Positions 41,776-51,254 of a stretch of DNA of 64,000 bases are shown piece by piece. Below the pieces are notes generated by a model. The model searched no databases and had not been told where the DNA came from. It saw only the letters and a program-made list of their open reading frames with translations. Origin of the DNA: UBA6623 sp965217195 (lineage in GTDB: Bacteria; Acidobacteriota; Terriglobia; Bryobacterales; UBA6623); contig CBDCHL010000003.1 of NCBI GenBank assembly GCA_965217195.1, positions 1,178,001 to 1,242,000 on the forward strand, in the 5' to 3' direction. The position numbers and the translations under genes were made by a program. Position 1 is the stretch's first letter. Every line of letters begins with the position of its first letter.

Positions 41776-42852
41776 CTATTCCGCTTGCTGACTCACGTTC
41801 AATAGAATTCCAGACGCCGCCAACGCGGTTGCAACAGCCGTTCCTCCGTAGCTAATGAACGGCAACGGCAATCCCTTCGTGGGCAATAGCGCGAGTACGA
41901 CACCTAGATTAATCATCGCCTGGCAAACAACCATCGCCGTTATTCCGACGGCGAGATAGCGTCCCATCAGGTCCGGCGCCCGCAAAGCGACCACGATCCC
42001 GCGCCAAAGGATCACCAGAAACGCGACGATAACCGCAAAGCCGCCGAAGAATCCAAGTTCTTCGCAAATAACCGCAAAGATAAAGTCGTTGTGAGCGGCG
42101 GGCAGGAAATCCATTTTCTGTTTCCCGGACATCAGGCCCTGACCGACCCAGCCGCCCGTGGCTACAGCGATTTGCGACTGTTGGATCTGGTAACCTGCCC
42201 CGAGCGGATCCCTCCCAGGATCCAAAAAGGTCGTTACTCTCACCAAGCGGTAGGGCTCAGTGATTATCGCCGCTGAAACCACTGCGACCGCCGCCACGCC
42301 TGCGATCAGGAAATAGCGTGGATTCAAACCCGCCACAAAGAATATCGCCGCGGCGATCACCATCAGGAGCACCGCCGTACCGAGGTCCCTGCCCCCCACG
42401 ATCAAGACGCACAAAGTCGCGATGACCAAACCCGCCGCGCCCATTGTCCGCCAGTCATGGAGCCGCTCCCTTCGCTTGGCCAGATAATAAGCGAGGAAAA
42501 GCACGGCCGCCACTTTCGCAAACTCCGAAGGCTGTATCGAGAAGAAACCCAGTTTGAGGAACCTATTGGTATTCGCTGTCTGACCCGCGAACAACACCAA
42601 GCACAACAAAGTGACCACACCGCCCAAGAAAAAGAACACAGCTCGCGGAACTCCAAGGCGGTGGTAGTCCAAGAACATCAGCACGCGCATCGCCAGCAGC
42701 CCCACCCCAACGGCGATCGCTTGCCTGATTACGAACCGCATTGAACCGTCCGCGCTTCCCGTCGTAGCGCTGAACACCATGACAAAACCGAAGAACGTCA
42801 GCCCAAGGATCACCGTGCAGAGTATCCGGTCACATTTGAGTGGTTTCGGCAT
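41776..42852 (-). CDS. ftsW: Peptidoglycan glycosyltransferase FtsW
   Basis: SEDS-family polymerase of septal peptidoglycan, 358 residues with about ten membrane helices. Typical stretches are FKIGF-like FLKLGFFSIQPSEFAKVA, GGRDLGTAVLLMVIAAAIFF, YQIQQSQIAVATGGWVGQGL and the closing PFISYGGTAVATALAASGIL. It works with the adjacent FtsI, which cross-links the strand it makes. It begins 10 bases after murD ends. Confidence 0.96.
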   Translation of the reverse strand: MPKPLKCDRILCTVILGLTFFGFVMVFSATTGSADGSMRFVIRQAIAVGVGLLAMRVLMFLDYHRLGVPRAVFFFLGGVVTLLCLVLFAGQTANTNRFLKLGFFSIQPSEFAKVAAVLFLAYYLAKRRERLHDWRTMGAAGLVIATLCVLIVGGRDLGTAVLLMVIAAAIFFVAGLNPRYFLIAGVAAVAVVSAAIITEPYRLVRVTTFLDPGRDPLGAGYQIQQSQIAVATGGWVGQGLMSGKQKMDFLPAAHNDFIFAVICEELGFFGGFAVIVAFLVILWRGIVVALRAPDLMGRYLAVGITAMVVCQAMINLGVVLALLPTKGLPLPFISYGGTAVATALAASGILLNVSQQAE

Positions 42853-42862
42853 AAACGGTCGC

Positions 42863-44194
42863 CTACAGGTTCTCTACAAGTTCCTTGAATCGTCTTCCGC
42901 GCTCCTCGTAATTTGCGAACTGATCGAAGCTCGCGCACGCCGGCGCGAGCAAAACCGTGTCGCCCGGCTGGGCCTGTTCCTTGGCGCGCGCCACCGCTCG
43001 TTCCAACGTTTCGACATGCTGAGTCTCGACCGCTCCCGCTAACTGCCGGTCGATCTTCTTGGCGCCTGCGCCGATCAGCAAACCCGCTCGGGCCTTCGCC
43101 GCCATCGGTTCCTTTAGCACGCTAAAGTCACTGCCCTTGTCCTTGCCCCCGAGAATGACCCAAAGTCCGCCGTCGAACGCATCGATCGCTTTCGCCGCCG
43201 CGTCAACATTCGTAGCCTTCGAATCGTTGTAGTAGGCGACACCCCCGATTTTTCGTACAAACTCCAAGCGATGCTCGACAGGGCGAAAACTTCGCAATCC
43301 GTCGGCGATCTTTGTCAGTGGTGCGCCGGCCTGTCGACACGCCGCCACCGCTGCCAACGCGTTCTCCAGGTTATGGTTGCCTCGAATCGGCAGCTGTGTC
43401 TGCGCTACGCGCGTCCCGTCATAGACAATCCACCCGTCGCGGACCCAGGCCCCATCGGCAATCTCACTTATCCGGCTGAACCATGCAACACTCCCGTGCG
43501 CTCGCTCGGCAAAGCGTCGGCAGACTGCATCATCTTGATTCACGACAAGCACATCGTCCTCGGCTTGCGCGTCGACCATTCGCTCTTTGGCCGCGCTGTA
43601 CGCCTCGAAGGTTCCGTGACGATCCAGATGATCGGGCGTCACATTGAGAACGACGCCGATGTGACTGCGAAAATGCGTCATGGCCTCGAGCTGGAAACTC
43701 GAAAGCTCAAGAACATTCCACGTTTCGGCGGTCGAGTTCTCGATCATCGACAACACCGGCCGACCAATATTGCCGCCGGTCAGGACCTTCTTGCCGGCCG
43801 CTTCGAGAATGTGCCCGATCAACGCAGTGGTCGTCGTCTTGCCATTGGTGCCGGTCACGCCCACGACCCGGCCCCGCAAGTAGCCGGCCGCAATCTCCAG
43901 CTCACCGGCGACGACTGCACCGTTTTCTCGGGCCTTCACGAGCTCCGGCAAATTCCACGGCACGCCGGGTGAAGGAACAATCAGATCCTGGCCTGCAAAT
44001 AACTCGCTCGGATGCCCGCCGCCGTGGACGGCGATCCCCAGCCCCCTTAACGCTTCCGCAGGCTTTCCAAGTAGATCCACCGGTCTTTCATCCACCACGC
44101 TTAAAGTAGCGCCTCGATCGTGAAGAAACCGTACGGCAGCCTCTCCGGTTTTCCCGAGCCCGACGACCAGCACGCGTTTGCCTTCGACGTTCAT
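42863..44194 (-). CDS. murD: UDP-N-acetylmuramoyl-L-alanine--D-glutamate ligase
   Basis: Adds D-Glu to UDP-MurNAc-Ala. 443 residues. MNVEGKRVLVVGLGKTGEAA at the N-terminus, ATP loop VVGVTGTNGKTTTTALIGHI, YYNDSKATNVDAAAKAIDAF and the late LLAPACASFDQF are MurD-specific. ATG 44194 overlaps the mraY stop by 4 bases (ATGA), so the two are translationally coupled; a longer frame to 44278 inside mraY is rejected. Confidence 0.97.
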   Translation of the reverse strand: MNVEGKRVLVVGLGKTGEAAVRFLHDRGATLSVVDERPVDLLGKPAEALRGLGIAVHGGGHPSELFAGQDLIVPSPGVPWNLPELVKARENGAVVAGELEIAAGYLRGRVVGVTGTNGKTTTTALIGHILEAAGKKVLTGGNIGRPVLSMIENSTAETWNVLELSSFQLEAMTHFRSHIGVVLNVTPDHLDRHGTFEAYSAAKERMVDAQAEDDVLVVNQDDAVCRRFAERAHGSVAWFSRISEIADGAWVRDGWIVYDGTRVAQTQLPIRGNHNLENALAAVAACRQAGAPLTKIADGLRSFRPVEHRLEFVRKIGGVAYYNDSKATNVDAAAKAIDAFDGGLWVILGGKDKGSDFSVLKEPMAAKARAGLLIGAGAKKIDRQLAGAVETQHVETLERAVARAKEQAQPGDTVLLAPACASFDQFANYEERGRRFKELVENL

Positions 44195-45324
44195 CGGAGT
44201 TTCAAGGTGCTCAGCCCCAACAGCGCCCAAACCAGCCCTGCAATCCAGAAGCGGACGATAATTCTCGATTCCGGCCAACCTAATTGCTCGAAGTGATGGT
44301 GCAGCGGAGCCATCTTGAAGATTCGTTTTCCGCGCAACTTAAAACTTCCCACTTGCAAGATTACCGAAAGCGCTTCTGCGACAAATACGCCGCCCACGAA
44401 AAGCAACAGAATCTCTTGCTTCACTAACACCGCAACAGTCGCCATTGCACCGCCCAATCCGAGGGAACCGACATCTCCCATGAAGAACTCCGCGGGGTGG
44501 GCGTTATACCAAAGGAACGCCAAACTCGCTCCCACCATGGCTCCGCAGAAAATCGTCAACTCGGCCGCTTGCGGCACGCGCGCGATATCCAAATACTCGG
44601 CGAACTCACGATGCCCGGCGATGTAGGCCAGCACCGTCAGCGCGCCGGCGCAGATTACCGTTAGCCCGATCGCAAGCCCATCCAACCCATCGGTGAGGTT
44701 TACCGAGTTCGATGCCCCCACCAAGACCAAGAACAGGAACGCGAAGAAAACGCTGAACGCGAGCGGATACGTGTAGGCGTTGCCCAAGAACGAGTCGATT
44801 ACCGGGTCAGGCCGCAAGTTCTTGAAAAACGGTAGGACGATCCGGGTGTCGTACCCCCCTTCGGCATGAAGTCCTACGAGAACGTACGTGATACCCAGGG
44901 TCACGAGGACCTGTAGCGCGATTTTGCTTCTTGCCCGTAAGCCCAGATTGCGTCCGTTCCGCAGTTTCGCGTAATCGTCTAGGTAACCTATTCCGGCAAA
45001 GCCCACCAATCCGAACAGCGCCAGCCAAATGTAAAGATTGCTTAGGTCCGCCCACAACAGAGTAGGCACAACGATCGAGACGCCAATCAGCAATCCGCCC
45101 ATGGTCGGTGTCCCCGCTTTTAGCTGATGAGACTCTGGTCCCTCCTCTCGAATATGCTGCCCAATTTGAAATTCGCGCAATTTCCGTATGAACCACGGCC
45201 CCAGAATCAGCCCCAAGCCGAGTGCCGTCATGCCCGCCACAGCGGTCCGAACGGTGATATAACTGAACACTCGAAACGGGCTGAACAACGGAAATAACTG
45301 CTCGTAAAGCACGTAATACAACAT
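44191..45324 (-). CDS. mraY: Phospho-N-acetylmuramoyl-pentapeptide transferase
   Basis: Integral membrane enzyme that makes lipid I from UDP-MurNAc-pentapeptide and undecaprenyl phosphate. 377 residues, about ten helices. GTPTMGGLLIGVSIVVPTLL, FAGIGYLDDYAKLRNGRN (the Asp-Asp Mg site), VNLTDGLDGLAIG and HHHFEQLGWPE near the end are all diagnostic. It starts 6 bases after murF ends. Confidence 0.98.
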   Translation of the reverse strand: MLYYVLYEQLFPLFSPFRVFSYITVRTAVAGMTALGLGLILGPWFIRKLREFQIGQHIREEGPESHQLKAGTPTMGGLLIGVSIVVPTLLWADLSNLYIWLALFGLVGFAGIGYLDDYAKLRNGRNLGLRARSKIALQVLVTLGITYVLVGLHAEGGYDTRIVLPFFKNLRPDPVIDSFLGNAYTYPLAFSVFFAFLFLVLVGASNSVNLTDGLDGLAIGLTVICAGALTVLAYIAGHREFAEYLDIARVPQAAELTIFCGAMVGASLAFLWYNAHPAEFFMGDVGSLGLGGAMATVAVLVKQEILLLFVGGVFVAEALSVILQVGSFKLRGKRIFKMAPLHHHFEQLGWPESRIIVRFWIAGLVWALLGLSTLKLR

Positions 45325-45330
45325 CTGAAT

Positions 45331-46716
45331 CTACTCGCCTTCGGCCTTCCCGAGACGCCGCTCCAATGCGTCCAAGGCTCGCTCCAAGCCGACGCCTCGC
45401 GAACCCTTCAGCAAAACGGCATCTCCGACCGCGACAACTTCCGCCAAAAAGGATCCCGCCGATGTCGCATCATCGAAATGGAAAGCTGAGTCCGGCGAAA
45501 AACCGTTGCCCACCGCACCGGCAACGATCTCACGCGCCCATCCGCCGACTGAGATCAGAAGATCCGCGCCACTTTCGACGAACTTACTCCCAATCTCGTA
45601 GTGCATCGCAGCGGATCCCGAACCGAGCTCTAACATCTCGCCGATAACAGCCACCCGCCGACTCGCCGGAGTCTCGCGCAGTACCGTCAACATTTCCGAT
45701 AACGCTTTCGGATTAGAGTTGTAACAGTCGTTGATCACCACCGCTCCGCCGATTTCCCGCACGTCGCCTCGCATGCTGGGTTGCTGAAAACCCGCAATTA
45801 CGTCGCGAGCTTCTTTAGCGTCCACCCCGAAAACCGATGCCGTCGCCAGCGCCGCCAAAACGTTTGAGACGTTATGTCGCCCCGGAAGCGCAATGTCGAA
45901 TCGCGGCCCGCCGGCGCCTAGCCGAAAGCGAACGCCTTTTGCACCGAAACTCTCAACATCAACAGCCCGGAAGTCAGCCTGTGCGTTGAAACCGAACGTA
46001 ATGCTGGGACAGGGACAAACCTCCTGAAATGCCGCCACTCGCGGGTCATCGCCGTTCAACACCGCCGTTCCTTCAAGACGCAGTTCCTCGACGAGCTCCT
46101 GCTTCGCCGACGCGATCTCGTCCACCGAGGAGAAATTTTCCAAATGCACCGCGTTGACAGTCGTCACCACTCCCACTGTCGGCGCGGCAATACCGGCCAA
46201 ACGCCGAATCTCGCCCGAGTGATTCATGCCCATCTCAACAACACCGACTTCCGCCGTCTCGTCAAACCGCAGCAGAGACAGCGGCAGACCCAACTCGTTG
46301 TTGAGATTTCCCGCTGACTTCGCAACCTGGTATTTCGTCTTCAAAACGGTCGCAATCAACTCCTTAGTCGTCGTCTTTCCATTGCTGCCTGTAACGGCAA
46401 CCAACCGTTGTCCCCAGCGGTGACGTGCCCGAGCGGCCAATTCACCAAGGGCCTGCAAAGGGCTGCCCACAACCAAGGTCCGGCCGGCGGCCTCGTTTGC
46501 CGCCTTCCCCGCGGACCGCACCACCGCCGCGCAGGCTCCGCGCTCGAACGCCGCGGCGACATAGTCGTGTCCGTCCCGCCGCGAGCCGCGAATAGCAAAG
46601 AAAAGCTCGCCCGCGCGTATCGTTCTGGTGTCGATCGAATATCCGACTACCTCCTGATCCGTTGCCGATGCCTCCGCTCCAAGCCAATCGGCGATCTGCG
46701 AAAGCCTGAACTTCAT
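45331..46716 (-). CDS. murF: UDP-MurNAc-tripeptide--D-alanyl-D-alanine ligase
   Basis: Adds D-Ala-D-Ala, the last cytoplasmic step of stem synthesis. 461 residues. YSIDTRTIRAGELFFAIRG, ATP loop LVAVTGSNGKTTTKELIATV, VGVVEMGMNHSGEI and NDCYNSNPKALSEML are MurF signatures. It is separated from murE by 52 bases. No ddl is found to supply its dipeptide within the window. Confidence 0.97.
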   Translation of the reverse strand: MKFRLSQIADWLGAEASATDQEVVGYSIDTRTIRAGELFFAIRGSRRDGHDYVAAAFERGACAAVVRSAGKAANEAAGRTLVVGSPLQALGELAARARHRWGQRLVAVTGSNGKTTTKELIATVLKTKYQVAKSAGNLNNELGLPLSLLRFDETAEVGVVEMGMNHSGEIRRLAGIAAPTVGVVTTVNAVHLENFSSVDEIASAKQELVEELRLEGTAVLNGDDPRVAAFQEVCPCPSITFGFNAQADFRAVDVESFGAKGVRFRLGAGGPRFDIALPGRHNVSNVLAALATASVFGVDAKEARDVIAGFQQPSMRGDVREIGGAVVINDCYNSNPKALSEMLTVLRETPASRRVAVIGEMLELGSGSAAMHYEIGSKFVESGADLLISVGGWAREIVAGAVGNGFSPDSAFHFDDATSAGSFLAEVVAVGDAVLLKGSRGVGLERALDALERRLGKAEGE

Positions 46717-46768
46717 TCCTTATGTCACGTTGGTTGAGCAAGCTTCACGCCATAGTCGCTCCGCTCGG

Positions 46769-48250
46769 TCATGCCCGATAACCCATCTCTTCCAGCATTT
46801 TCTGGGCCGTTTCTCGATCGTCAAATGGGACTTTCTTGCGGCCAACCGCCTGATAGGCTTCGTGTCCCTTCCCGGCCAACAGCACGACATCGCCATGCCG
46901 CGCTTCTTTCAGTACCTTCCGAATGGCTTCGTGCCGGTCCGGCTCCAGCTCATATCGAACATCCACCCTTTTCAGCCCAACCAAAACGTCGTTGATGATG
47001 TTCAACGGGTCTTCACCTCTTGGGTTATCGGATGTAAGAATTACAAGGTCACTGAGCTTTCCGGCAATTTCTCCCATCATCGGCCGCTTGCCGCGGTCAC
47101 GATCACCTCCGCACCCGAACAAAGTCAAGATCCGACCGCTTCTTTGTTCGGCCTGCAATAAGGCCCTTGCTGCACCGATTAAATGCTCCAAAGCATCCGC
47201 GGTGTGGGCGTAGTCGACGACCACCAGAAAAGGCTGGCCCGCCCCAACGGTTTCAAATCGGCCCGCGACGGATTCGCACGTCTTGACCCCGTGCGCAATT
47301 GTGTCCGGAGAAATCCCGTGGCAAAGAGCCGCGCCCGTCGCAGCCAAGATATTCAGCACATTGAACTCGCCGCGCAGCGACGACACAACCTCGAATTCGC
47401 CCTGCGGCGTTGCGACCTGCATCGTCAGTCCCGAGAAATCAGCTGTCACGCGCTCCGCCCGAACCGCGCAATCCGGCGATCTTCCGTAGCTCAAGGAAGT
47501 GGACCTGTTCGCCTCCAGCAGACCTGGCCCCATCGGATCGTCCCGGTTGATCACCGCGAAGCGAGGGATCGCGCCTCCGGCCCCGTCGAACAAACTGCGC
47601 TTCGCCTGCCGATAGGCTTCCATGTCCTCGTGAAAGTCCAGATGGTCGCGGGACAAATTTGTAAATACCGTAGTGTGAAAATCCATCCCGTAGACCCGTC
47701 CAAGCGCTAGCGCATGCGAGGACACTTCCAGCGTCGCGTGCGTGCCGCCTTCTCGGAGCAACTCGTCCAAATAACGCACCAAATCAAGCGACTCCGGGGT
47801 AGTATTCACAGCCGCCGCTTGTCGCCCGGCGATTGTGTGATCAATCGTGCCAATCCGCGCCGTGGTTACGCCCGCCGCACGCAGGATCGCGTCAATCAAA
47901 TACACCGTCGTCGTCTTCCCATTGGTTCCGGTCACGCCCGTCAGCTTCAATCGCCGATCAGGACGCCCGTAAAACTCAAGAGCCGCCGCGGCCAACGCAG
48001 TGCGGCCATGCTTGACCTGAACCCAACGTCTCGCCAATTCGTCCGGAGCGGCGCGCTCACTCACAACCGCCGCGGCACCGGCGTTGATCGCCGCCGCTGC
48101 AAACCGATGGCCGTCCACTTGCTCGCCGGCGAAGGCAAAGAACAGCTCGCCCGGGCGCACTTGCCGGGAATCGTAATGCAATCCGGCAACCGCTCGATCG
48201 CCGCAAGCCGATCGCAGCACGTGGTCCCCAAGCAATTTCCTTACAGTCAT
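46769..48250 (-). CDS. murE: UDP-MurNAc-Ala-D-Glu diamino acid ligase
   Basis: Adds the third stem residue. 493 residues. ATP loop LTGVTGTNGKTTTVYLIDAI, then LEVSSHALALGRV, VVDYAHTADALEHLI and the substrate loop TSDNPRGEDPLNIINDVL. The D-N-P-R motif marks meso-diaminopimelate as substrate instead of lysine, as in Gram-negative cell walls. Its start overlaps the ftsI stop by 4 bases. Confidence 0.97.
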   Translation of the reverse strand: MTVRKLLGDHVLRSACGDRAVAGLHYDSRQVRPGELFFAFAGEQVDGHRFAAAAINAGAAAVVSERAAPDELARRWVQVKHGRTALAAAALEFYGRPDRRLKLTGVTGTNGKTTTVYLIDAILRAAGVTTARIGTIDHTIAGRQAAAVNTTPESLDLVRYLDELLREGGTHATLEVSSHALALGRVYGMDFHTTVFTNLSRDHLDFHEDMEAYRQAKRSLFDGAGGAIPRFAVINRDDPMGPGLLEANRSTSLSYGRSPDCAVRAERVTADFSGLTMQVATPQGEFEVVSSLRGEFNVLNILAATGAALCHGISPDTIAHGVKTCESVAGRFETVGAGQPFLVVVDYAHTADALEHLIGAARALLQAEQRSGRILTLFGCGGDRDRGKRPMMGEIAGKLSDLVILTSDNPRGEDPLNIINDVLVGLKRVDVRYELEPDRHEAIRKVLKEARHGDVVLLAGKGHEAYQAVGRKKVPFDDRETAQKMLEEMGYRA

Positions 48251-50538
48251 TTGCCATCTTGGGCTGCTATCAAGGAGGGCGAAAACCGGATCATTATACG
48301 TTCACCGGGTCGGGCAGGCCTACCGGCGGCGGGGCGCTGCCGCCGCGCGAAGCCGCTGCCGATGAGATCGATCTCGAAACCGTCCTCGGCCGAGACCGCG
48401 ACGGCCTCGCGGACCGTCATCCCTCGAAAGTCCGGAACGACCCGGTTGGCAACCTGCACGGCAACAGGTTCGGCGAGCTCAATATCAACCGGCTCGTTGC
48501 TGCCCGCGTCCTCCGCCCCCTTTTTCACTGGGCCGCCGCCGGGAATCACCACATCCCGGAGTGGCCGCGCCGCTGTCGATGCGAGATCGCCTCGAACCTT
48601 GTGGTCATCCAAAACCGGCGGCGGGGAAGCCGCAACCCAAACCACCCCTTTCGGCGACCCATCGACGGCAGACCGCGTCCTGCCTTCTTCCCGATCAGCC
48701 GGCGGGAGTGGCGCGAAATCGGCCAAGACATCTTCAGCGACGGATACAACTTCCGGCCGCGTGGGCGAAGGAAGCTCAGGAGGTACGTCACGAAAACGAA
48801 GCGCTTGCATAACGATGGAAGGGAATAGTGGCGCGGCAACGCTGCCTCCGTAATACTTCCCGACCGGTGAATCCAACACGATGACGACAACAATCGAGGG
48901 GTCGTTGACGGGCGCGAAGCCTACGAAATTCGGCAAATAAGCGGTTCGGGAATAAGCGCCCGTCTCGGGGTCTACCTTTTGTGCAGTGCCTGTCTTCCCG
49001 CCCACTCGGTACCCTTGCGTCTGGGCCAACCGCCCCGTTCCCCCTTGCACGACGTCTTCCATCATCGCCCGCATATTGGCCGCTGTCTCCGCTGAAAGCA
49101 CGCGTGTCGGCGGCGGGTGCGAGACTTGCTCGCCTCGCCCTCCGGGATGCCGGACCGACTGTACAATCACAGGTTCAACCAGCATCCCGCCGTTGGCAAT
49201 CACCGAGACCGCCCGTGCCAACTGTATCGTTGTCACGCCGATCTCTTGACCGATCGGAACCGAGCCGATTGAGTCGGCGGTCCATCGCTCCGGCGGGCGT
49301 AACAGGCCGGTCGCCTCCCCCGGCAGGGGCAGCCCCGTTTTCTCTCCGAACCCGAATTTCCGCGCGTAGGTGTAAAGTCGCTCAGGCTCAAGCCGCTGCC
49401 CGAGTTTGATCGTGCCTACATTGCTCGAGTACACAAGAATCTGGCCCACCGAAAGGATGCCGAAGGGCTTATGATCACGCACTCTTCGCGAACCCACAAA
49501 GATCCCGCCCATTTGGCAATCCAACATCTCTTCCGGTGTCGCCACGCCCTCCTCGATCGCGGCGGCGATAGTCACAATCTTGAAGCTTGACCCAGGTTCG
49601 ATAAGATGACTCAGCGCATAGTTGTTTCTACGCTCCAGTTGTTCCGGATTGCGAACTCGACGGTTGGGGTCGAAGGTCGGCTGATTGGCAATCGCCAGTA
49701 GTTCCCCATTGCCGGGGTCCATGACCACGACTGATCCGGCGACCGACTGCGTCTGTGCCACAGCGCGGGCAAGCTCACGCTCGACCAATACCTGAATGCG
49801 GTGGTCGATAGTCAGAACTAGATCCGCCCCGGGTATTGGCTCCTCGATCACCCGACCGGCGTAGAAACTGCGCCGCGCGTCGTATTGCACGAGCCGCAAG
49901 CCCGGCCGGCCCTGCAGCACGTGGTCGAAAGATTGTTCCAGCCCCGCCTGGCCCGTGTGGTCGACCCCGACGGCCCCCAACACGTGCGACGCCACCGTGC
50001 CGTGCGGATAGTGACGCTTGCTTTCCTTTTCGAAATGGATGCCCGCCGGATTAAGGCTTCGAATCCGGGCCGCCTCCCCGGGCTCGGCTAATCGCTTGAT
50101 CCACTGAAACCGCGTCCGGGTCAACTTCTTGTAGATCGCGTCCTCATCAGCGTCCAGCACTTCTGCCAGCAACGAACTTGTCAATTGCGGATTCGGGACG
50201 CGTCGAGGAAAAACACCGATCGAATCGGCCGGCGTGCTAAATGCAAGCTTCTCGCCCGAGCGGTCAAAAATGACCCCGCGGGCGGCGCGGATTTCGATGG
50301 TCCCCTCGTGTTGTCTCTTCGCCTTGTCAGCGAACTGTTGAACTCGTATGACTTGATAGTCCCACAAGCGAAACAGAGCAAGACCGAACCAAAGGGTTGA
50401 TAAGAGGCCAAAGAGAAGCAGCCGAAAAGACGGCCGATTTTCGAATCGATTATCGGCCGAAAAGATCGTAGGAAACCAAGTTGTCCTATTTGTCTTCCTG
50501 GAAGAGCGTGTGTTCTCTGTCTGACCGCTGGTTCCCAT
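48247..50538 (-). CDS. ftsI: Septal transpeptidase FtsI (PBP3-like) with C-terminal PASTA domain
   Basis: Class B penicillin-binding protein, 763 residues, longer than enterobacterial FtsI (about 590). Membrane helix about 38-58, dimerisation domain from RAARGVIFDRSG, then the transpeptidase motifs S317-S-F-K320, S371-S-N373 and K515-T-G517. After residue 575 there is a Pro/Glu-rich linker of about 120 residues and one PASTA-like domain (VVPDFRGMTVREAVAVSAED). PASTA on FtsI is more usual in Gram-positives and some deep-branching phyla. It lies 62 bases after ftsL. Confidence 0.95.
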   Translation of the reverse strand: MGTSGQTENTRSSRKTNRTTWFPTIFSADNRFENRPSFRLLLFGLLSTLWFGLALFRLWDYQVIRVQQFADKAKRQHEGTIEIRAARGVIFDRSGEKLAFSTPADSIGVFPRRVPNPQLTSSLLAEVLDADEDAIYKKLTRTRFQWIKRLAEPGEAARIRSLNPAGIHFEKESKRHYPHGTVASHVLGAVGVDHTGQAGLEQSFDHVLQGRPGLRLVQYDARRSFYAGRVIEEPIPGADLVLTIDHRIQVLVERELARAVAQTQSVAGSVVVMDPGNGELLAIANQPTFDPNRRVRNPEQLERRNNYALSHLIEPGSSFKIVTIAAAIEEGVATPEEMLDCQMGGIFVGSRRVRDHKPFGILSVGQILVYSSNVGTIKLGQRLEPERLYTYARKFGFGEKTGLPLPGEATGLLRPPERWTADSIGSVPIGQEIGVTTIQLARAVSVIANGGMLVEPVIVQSVRHPGGRGEQVSHPPPTRVLSAETAANMRAMMEDVVQGGTGRLAQTQGYRVGGKTGTAQKVDPETGAYSRTAYLPNFVGFAPVNDPSIVVVIVLDSPVGKYYGGSVAAPLFPSIVMQALRFRDVPPELPSPTRPEVVSVAEDVLADFAPLPPADREEGRTRSAVDGSPKGVVWVAASPPPVLDDHKVRGDLASTAARPLRDVVIPGGGPVKKGAEDAGSNEPVDIELAEPVAVQVANRVVPDFRGMTVREAVAVSAEDGFEIDLIGSGFARRQRPAAGRPARPGERIMIRFSPSLIAAQDGK

Positions 50539-50600
50539 CGTCGACCATCTTCCGGCCCTTCCGTGATCTCGTCCGGGTAGAGCTTTGCCGTCCGACCCGC

Positions 50601-51254
50601 CTAGCGTTGAGGAGTCGGGTGATTACTAGCCAGCTCAGCGCCGTCCGACGGCGGCATAATTGTGCGATCCTGCCACGCGTAGCGCTCCGGAGGAGGAGCC
50701 GCCAATCCGCGGCTCTCGGCCAAATCGGTCACGCGCCAGACATCGCTCAGCATCGCACTGTGCATCTTGAGCTGGCGATTGACTTCCAACAGCGATCGAT
50801 GCCGGCGGTTCAAACTCTCCAACCGATAGCCGGATTGCCTTAACCCTGCCACAGGACCGAATGAAGTCAGGCAAAACATGACAGCAAGAACACCGAGAAC
50901 AACCAGCCGCCCCAACATACTCTTGTCCGCGGGATCGACCTTACGGCGTCGCCCGGAGTTGTCAACATCCTTCACGTAGAAGCAAACCTCTTCCATAGGC
51001 AACGGCCTCACCGCCGCTGACCGGCGGGAGAGCCCGGCCCGAACGTCCCGTCCCGCGCGAACCCCGTCATAGACGAAGCCGGCGACCCCGAATCTATCGG
51101 TCGGTACAGGGTCAGGGCTTGTCTTTCGGGACAAGGGACAATCCGGGGCGAACTCCACCACGCCGGTTTGCTGCACTTCCTTCACCAGGGGAACAGGCTC
51201 GTGTATCCGTGAAGAACGGGAGAGCCCGGAAGTCATCCATTCTGCTGTGGCCAT
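50601..51254 (-). CDS. ftsL: FtsL-like divisome protein with long N-terminus
   Basis: Bitopic protein in the ftsL position between rsmH and ftsI. The recognisable part is MEEVCFYVKDVDNSGRRRKV, a membrane helix LVVLGVLAVMFCLTSFGPVA, then a leucine-zipper-like coiled coil (LESLNRRHRSLLEVNRQLKM) and DVWRVTDLAESRGLAAPPPE. From the ATG at 51254 it would be 217 residues with an 86-residue cytoplasmic extension overlapping rsmH by 22 bases; from the ATG at 50996 it is 131 residues, a normal FtsL length. No ribosome site decides between them. I give the long form with that caution. Confidence 0.75.
   Translation of the reverse strand: MATAEWMTSGLSRSSRIHEPVPLVKEVQQTGVVEFAPDCPLSRKTSPDPVPTDRFGVAGFVYDGVRAGRDVRAGLSRRSAAVRPLPMEEVCFYVKDVDNSGRRRKVDPADKSMLGRLVVLGVLAVMFCLTSFGPVAGLRQSGYRLESLNRRHRSLLEVNRQLKMHSAMLSDVWRVTDLAESRGLAAPPPERYAWQDRTIMPPSDGAELASNHPTPQR

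Noticed and set aside
47714..48853. Long plus-strand open frame of 379 codons
   Set aside because: Lies antisense to murE and ftsI, whose motifs are complete. The translation is Arg/Ser rich with no family pattern.
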